DNA of 64,000 nt from Erythrobacter longus (GTDB lineage: Bacteria > Pseudomonadota > Alphaproteobacteria > Sphingomonadales > Sphingomonadaceae). The position numbers were made by a program, and so were the translations under genes. Below, piece after piece: positions 60,171 through 64,000 of the stretch. The notes under the pieces were generated by a model. That model saw nothing but the letters and a program-made list of their open reading frames with translations. It ran no database searches and was not told where the DNA came from. The stretch spans positions 62,001 to 126,000 of the forward strand of contig NZ_JMIW01000002.1 in assembly GCF_000715015.1 (NCBI RefSeq), read 5' to 3'. The stretch's first letter is position 1. Every line of letters begins with the position of its first letter.

Positions 60171-60776
60171 ATGACCTCACCTACATCCATCCCCAAGACC
60201 GTTGATGATGTCCTCGCCGAGTTTCGCGACAGCGGCGCGCTGCTAGAAGGGCATTTCAAGCTTTCCTCGGGGAAACACTCGGGCCATTACCTTCAGTGCG
60301 CGCGGGTTTTGATGTCGCCTGCACGGGCAAACCGGCTTGCCCAAGGGGTTGTAAACGGCATTCCGGACGAGATTCTCTCCAGAGTGGATGTGGTTGTGTC
60401 CCCTGCGATGGGGGGAATCATTATCGGACAGGAAGTTGCGCGAGTTTTGAACAAGGATGCGATGTTCCTTGAACGCCCCGATGGCGTCTTTCACCTGCGC
60501 CGCGGATTCGCATTGGAGCCCGGTGCCAAAGTGTTGATGGTCGAAGATGTGGTCACGACCGGCCTTTCCAGCAGAGAGGCAATTGCAGCGGTGGCAAAAG
60601 AAGGCGGCGAGGTGATTGCGGAATGCTCGCTCATCGACCGTTCTATGGGGACGGTCGATCTGGGCGTGCCTTTCTTCCCTTTGGCGGCTTTTGATTTCCC
60701 GACCTATGATGAAGATAACATCCCGCCCGAGCTTGCAGCCGTAGCTGTGACCAAGCCCGGAAGCCGCAAAGAGTAA
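60171..60776 (+). CDS. pyrE: Orotate phosphoribosyltransferase
   Basis: PyrE makes orotidine 5'-phosphate. The 201-residue protein has GHFKLSSGKHSGHYLQCARVL (split) and the PRPP motif KVLMVEDVVTTGLSSREA. ATG 60171 gives the family start but has no clear ribosome site. ATG 60078, 31 codons upstream in frame, has a strong AGGGAG but adds an unusual AT-rich N-terminus. Either may be true. Confidence 0.88.
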   Translation: MTSPTSIPKTVDDVLAEFRDSGALLEGHFKLSSGKHSGHYLQCARVLMSPARANRLAQGVVNGIPDEILSRVDVVVSPAMGGIIIGQEVARVLNKDAMFLERPDGVFHLRRGFALEPGAKVLMVEDVVTTGLSSREAIAAVAKEGGEVIAECSLIDRSMGTVDLGVPFFPLAAFDFPTYDEDNIPPELAAVAVTKPGSRKE

Positions 60777-60784
60777 GCTTTTCA

Positions 60785-61546
60785 ATGACACCTGATAAAT
60801 TTCGACCAGATAGATTGCGATTGGGCGTCAACATCGATCACGTTGCCACTATCCGCAACGCTCGCGGCGGGGACCATCCCGATCCGGTGCGCGCGGCGCA
60901 AATTGTGGCGGCTGTTGGCGGGGACGGGATCACCGCTCACCTTCGCGAAGATCGCCGTCATATCCGCGATGAGGACTTGCAACGCATTCAGGATGCGACC
61001 GATTTGCCGCTCAACCTTGAAATGGCCGCGACGCAGGAAATGCTCGACATCGCGCTGCGCCATAAGCCCCACGCCGCCTGTATCGTGCCGGAAAAGCGCG
61101 AGGAGCGCACAACCGAAGGCGGATTGGATGCAACGGGCTTGCACAACACTTTGGTGCCGATTGTCGATCAATTGCACGAGGCTGGCATCCGCGTCTCGCT
61201 CTTTATCGAGGCAAATGAGGCGCAATTGGACGCAGCCCTTCGACTTGGCGCGCCGGTGGTTGAGTTTCACACCGGTGAATACGCGCACGCGATCCTTGAT
61301 GGGGATAGCGAGCGAGTGGCGAGCGAGCTTAAACGCATCTCTGATATGTGCGCGCTTGCCGCCAAAAACGGGATTGAACCGCACGCTGGCCATGGGCTGA
61401 CCTTTGACAATGTCCAACCCATCGCCGCGATACCGCAGGTCGCCGAGCTTAACATCGGGCACTATCTTATCGGTGAGGCGATCTTCTCCGGCCTGGAGCC
61501 CGCGATCCGCCGGATGCGCGATCTGATGGATGAGGCACGGGGTTAA
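60785..61546 (+). CDS. pdxJ: Pyridoxine 5'-phosphate synthase
   Basis: PdxJ condenses 3-amino-2-oxopropyl phosphate and deoxyxylulose phosphate into pyridoxine phosphate. The 253-residue protein has LGVNIDHVATIRNARGGDHPDPVRAAQ (split), ITAHLREDRRHI, VEFHTGEYAH and NIGHYLIGEAIF. Eight bases after pyrE. Confidence 0.94.
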   Translation: MTPDKFRPDRLRLGVNIDHVATIRNARGGDHPDPVRAAQIVAAVGGDGITAHLREDRRHIRDEDLQRIQDATDLPLNLEMAATQEMLDIALRHKPHAACIVPEKREERTTEGGLDATGLHNTLVPIVDQLHEAGIRVSLFIEANEAQLDAALRLGAPVVEFHTGEYAHAILDGDSERVASELKRISDMCALAAKNGIEPHAGHGLTFDNVQPIAAIPQVAELNIGHYLIGEAIFSGLEPAIRRMRDLMDEARG

Positions 61547-61549
61547 GCC

Positions 61550-61834
61550 GTGGCGTCCAAAGACCTGCCAGCATTGGAGCCTGCCCAGAAACGCTGGGCA
61601 TTGGCGGCCGCTTGCTTGTTCCTTGTGGGCATAGGTTTCCTCGGCTTTTCGCTCAACACCGGCATCATGCGGCCCTTTGCCATCGGCTGGGTGGCGTTGC
61701 AGATTTTCGGCTATGTCGGCGCAATCCGCATGGCCAAGGGCGATTTTGCACACCAGCTGTTTAAATCGCAGATCATGCTGCACGTAATGGCGGTTCTGCT
61801 GTTGGTGGTGGTTATGGTGAGGGCGTTTCAGTGA
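61550..61834 (+). CDS. Unknown small membrane protein 1
   Basis: The 94-residue protein has three hydrophobic segments (RWALAAACLFLVGIGFLGFS, PFAIGWVALQIFGYVGAIRM and IMLHVMAVLLLVVVMVRAF). The start is GTG 61550, three bases after pdxJ. It is coupled to the next gene in GTGA. No function is recognised. Confidence 0.7.
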   Translation: MASKDLPALEPAQKRWALAAACLFLVGIGFLGFSLNTGIMRPFAIGWVALQIFGYVGAIRMAKGDFAHQLFKSQIMLHVMAVLLLVVVMVRAFQ

Positions 61835-62100
61835 GGATCGGCGGCAGTCTCGACAGATTCCGCAGATTTCTCGATTGGTCTTGGAAGGCTGAGAAGGTAT
61901 TCATTCTTGCGATCTTTCCGGCCGCACTCCTGTTTATTACTTTCACCAACATCCAGAGCGGCCAGGACCCGTGGGAAGTTGCCACACACGCCGCGATTAT
62001 GTTCGGATTATCTATCGTTTGTCTTGGAATCTTTAGGCTGTTTCATTTTTTCCTGCACGGGGTTTTGGATTTCATTGAGGTGATAGGACGCAAGCAATGA
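61831..62100 (+). CDS. Unknown small membrane protein 2
   Basis: The 89-residue protein has two hydrophobic segments ([17 protein letters not shown] and [21 protein letters not shown]) and a positively charged N-terminus. It starts at GTG 61831 overlapping the previous stop, and overlaps acpS in ATGA. No function is recognised. Confidence 0.65.
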   Translation: MRIGGSLDRFRRFLDWSWKAEKVFILAIFPAALLFITFTNIQSGQDPWEVATHAAIMFGLSIVCLGIFRLFHFFLHGVLDFIEVIGRKQ

Positions 62101-62519
62101 TCATCGGCACCGGTTCTGACCTTTGCAATATCGAGCGCATTCAAAACTCGCTCGATCGTTTCGGGGAACGCTTTGAAAACCGCGTGTTCACCGAAACCGA
62201 GCGCGCAAAGGCGCGGCGGCGGCCCTTCACTATCGCAGGAACCTACGCCAAACGTTTTGCCGCGAAAGAGGCGTTTAGCAAGGCTGTGGGCACCGGATTT
62301 CGGCGCGGCGTTTTTATGAAAGACATCGGGGTTTCGAACAAACCCTCGGGCGCGCCGACCCTTGTGCTCACAGGCGGAGCGGCGAAGCGGCTTGAAGAAA
62401 TGATCCCGGCGGGCCATGAGGCCCATATTCATCTAACACTCACCGACGATCACCCATGGGCGCAAGCCTTTGTCATTATCGAAGCGATACCCAATATGGG
62501 CCCTGCTGAGTTGATCTGA
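62097..62519 (+). CDS. acpS: Holo-[acyl-carrier-protein] synthase
   Basis: AcpS attaches the phosphopantetheine arm of CoA to acyl carrier protein. The 140-residue protein has [13 protein letters not shown] with the metal Asp and [16 protein letters not shown] with the conserved Glu, as in all AcpS. Coupled to the preceding gene by ATGA. Confidence 0.93.
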   Translation: MIIGTGSDLCNIERIQNSLDRFGERFENRVFTETERAKARRRPFTIAGTYAKRFAAKEAFSKAVGTGFRRGVFMKDIGVSNKPSGAPTLVLTGGAAKRLEEMIPAGHEAHIHLTLTDDHPWAQAFVIIEAIPNMGPAELI

Positions 62520-62549
62520 CCCGAACCGACCAAGAAACGAACACAAACA

Positions 62550-63497
62550 TTGAGCCAGACAAATACGCCTCGTCCCGTAATGGACCCTAACGAGCCGCAC
62601 CCGCACGATGAACTGCGCAAGCAGCTCAAGAAAGATGAGGGCGAGGAAGAGAAGATCAATTGGTTCGCGGAAATTCGCGGCCTTGCTTTGATGCTGCTTG
62701 CGGTTCTTGTGTTCCATAGCCTGGTGGCAAAGCCGTTCTACATCCCCTCCACCTCGATGATGCCGGGCCTTCATGTCGGCGATCGCCTTGTGGTGAGCAA
62801 ATATCCATACGGCTGGTCGTGGGCCTCGGCGAGCTTCCACCTTCTGCCGCGCGGCGAATGGCGCGTTTTTGGCTCGACGCCGGAATATGGCGACGTGGTG
62901 ATCCCGGTCCACCCAACGCGCGATGAAGATTATATCAAGCGCGTCGTGGGCCTGCCCGGTGACACCATCGAAGTGGATCAGGGCCGCCTTATCCTGAACG
63001 GCACGCCGGTAAAACGCGAAGTCGTGCCCCCTGTGCGCATTCCGTTTGAACCAGAGCTTTTGTGCAATGGCAGCCCCTGTCTTTCCAGCTTTGACCCTTA
63101 CCGCGTGCGCGAGGCCGATGGCTCGGTCTTTTTCGAACCGCCCACGTTCCGCGAAACACTGCCCAATGGCGCAAGCTATCTGATTATCGACCACCGCACA
63201 CAGCGGTCGGACAATTTTGGCCCTTACATCGTCAAAGAAGGTCATGTCTTCGTCATGGGCGACAACCGCGATGAAAGCGCTGACAGCCGGGCACCTGCCG
63301 AGGCAAGCGGTCTTGGTGGCGGCATTCCGCTTGAAAATATCGGTGGGCGCGCCGAATTCATCACCTTCAGCCTTGATGGTTCGGCGACATGGAACCCGCT
63401 GTCATGGTTTTCTGCGATGCGCGGCGACCGGGCGTGGACCACTCTGCGCCCTGCCCTGTCAGAAGACGAAACAGCGTCAGAAGAAGCGGCTGAATAA
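62550..63497 (+). CDS. lepB: Signal peptidase I
   Basis: LepB cleaves signal peptides of exported proteins. The 315-residue protein has one clear membrane segment (LALMLLAVLVFHSLVA), the catalytic Ser in FYIPSTSMMPGL and Lys in DYIKRVVGLPGD, then VFVMGDNRDESADSR. The start is TTG 62550 or ATG 62580. Family length. Confidence 0.92.
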   Translation: MSQTNTPRPVMDPNEPHPHDELRKQLKKDEGEEEKINWFAEIRGLALMLLAVLVFHSLVAKPFYIPSTSMMPGLHVGDRLVVSKYPYGWSWASASFHLLPRGEWRVFGSTPEYGDVVIPVHPTRDEDYIKRVVGLPGDTIEVDQGRLILNGTPVKREVVPPVRIPFEPELLCNGSPCLSSFDPYRVREADGSVFFEPPTFRETLPNGASYLIIDHRTQRSDNFGPYIVKEGHVFVMGDNRDESADSRAPAEASGLGGGIPLENIGGRAEFITFSLDGSATWNPLSWFSAMRGDRAWTTLRPALSEDETASEEAAE

Positions 63498-63521
63498 TCG
63501 CTCACAGGAAGACATCTTAGA

Positions 63522-64000
63522 TGGCTCGTAAATTTCTCTATCTCATAGCGATTTCGATCGTTCTGGTGTTTGCAGCATTGATTGTCCTGCGGGTCTGGTC
63601 AAAAGAGCTGACCGCGTTTGCGTTTGTGCCCGATGTCGAATTTGTCGAGCAGGAGCCATTGGCGGCAAGCGCGTATCAAGACCCGGCCATGTGGTATTCG
63701 CGCCCCGGTATTGGGGTCAAAGACCCCGCCCGCTGGCAACCTGCCTATGCCGCTGACACCGCCAGGCCGCAGGGCACAGCGACCGGCGATGTGCCGGACT
63801 ACGCCGTCTTTTTCATCCACCCGACAAGCCACCGCGACACCGACAGCTGGAACGCGCCGATCGGGCATGAAGAGGCAGAACGGATCGCGCGCATTTACAT
63901 TCGCGGCATGGCCAGCCCGTTTAACACTGCGCAGGAAATCTGGGCTCCGCGTTATCGTCAGGCGACATTGGGCGCATTTCTGACCGATGCGCAAGAAGCA
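63522..64000 (+). CDS. DUF3089 protein (partial, runs off the window)
   Basis: The frame opens at ATG 63522 behind CAGGAAG and runs to the end (159 codons seen). It begins with a signal anchor (FLYLIAISIVLVFAALIVL), then YQDPAMWYSRPG and AVFFIHPTSHRDTDSWNAPI, like the DUF3089 alpha/beta-hydrolase-like family. The C-terminus is outside the window. Confidence 0.8.

Overview
The window is a GC-rich, densely packed chromosomal segment of an alphaproteobacterium, most likely a member of the Sphingomonadales (Erythrobacteraceae-like). The case rests on class I lysyl-tRNA synthetase, plant-type glutamate-cysteine ligase, an aa3 oxidase cluster in the order ctaC-ctaD-ctaB-ctaG-ctaE-DUF983-surf1-thrC, the pyrE-pdxJ-acpS-lepB block, an FnrL-type regulator and several repeat types typical of this group. 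Assignment is from family recognition only. No rRNA, tRNA, insertion sequence, prophage or CRISPR array was seen.

Layout. 1-3979: the end of a chemotaxis operon (cheA tail, cheR, cheB, cheD, cheY, cheW and an unknown 86-residue protein) closed by an intrinsic terminator. 4134-12179: three paralogous membrane diguanylate cyclases around ettA, a frameshifted unknown gene (8777-9612) and a MarR-like regulator. 12225-21817: an FMN-binding oxidase, an Arg-rich RcnB-like exported protein, a prolyl-hydroxylase-like oxygenase, lysK, a DinG-type helicase, a membrane AraC regulator and a sterol-desaturase-like enzyme. 22025-27635: a SixA-like phosphatase, soxR with a divergent VOC gene sharing a SoxR box, an SRAP protein, ubiA (with a 41-residue upstream ORF), rsmE and gshA. 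27765-29742: a probable operon of a metallopeptidase-hemopexin fusion and two ABM-domain proteins.

29792-45943: an isoprenylcysteine-methyltransferase-like membrane protein, bamB and its TPR partner, a glycosyltransferase with a 12-bp minisatellite, a hydrolase, selO, astD, a lipoprotein, an apparently gene-free stretch with an orphan minus-strand terminator, rarD, pyrC, an ATP-grasp protein, ygfZ, a TetR regulator, a GNAT protein, rpmA and rplU. 46182-47928: a lipoprotein, an FnrL-type O2 sensor and a membrane protein preceded by an FNR box. 48015-59912: a long minus-strand series running from the cytochrome c oxidase genes through thrC, an rRNA-methyltransferase-like gene and folB to moaA-moaD-moaE. 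60171-64000: pyrE, pdxJ, two small membrane proteins, acpS, lepB and the start of a DUF3089 gene.

Themes. Signalling for motility and attachment (che plus three c-di-GMP synthases), oxygen and redox sensing (FnrL, SoxR, aa3 oxidase assembly), and envelope work (BamB, signal peptidase, lipoproteins). The most unusual items are the aspzincin-hemopexin fusion, in-frame minisatellites in protein loops, the frameshifted gene, the FNR- and SoxR-type operators, a possible anti-Shine-Dalgarno small RNA near 39.8 kb, and two 41-codon genes that are translationally coupled to ubiA and to the ctaB-ctaG pair.
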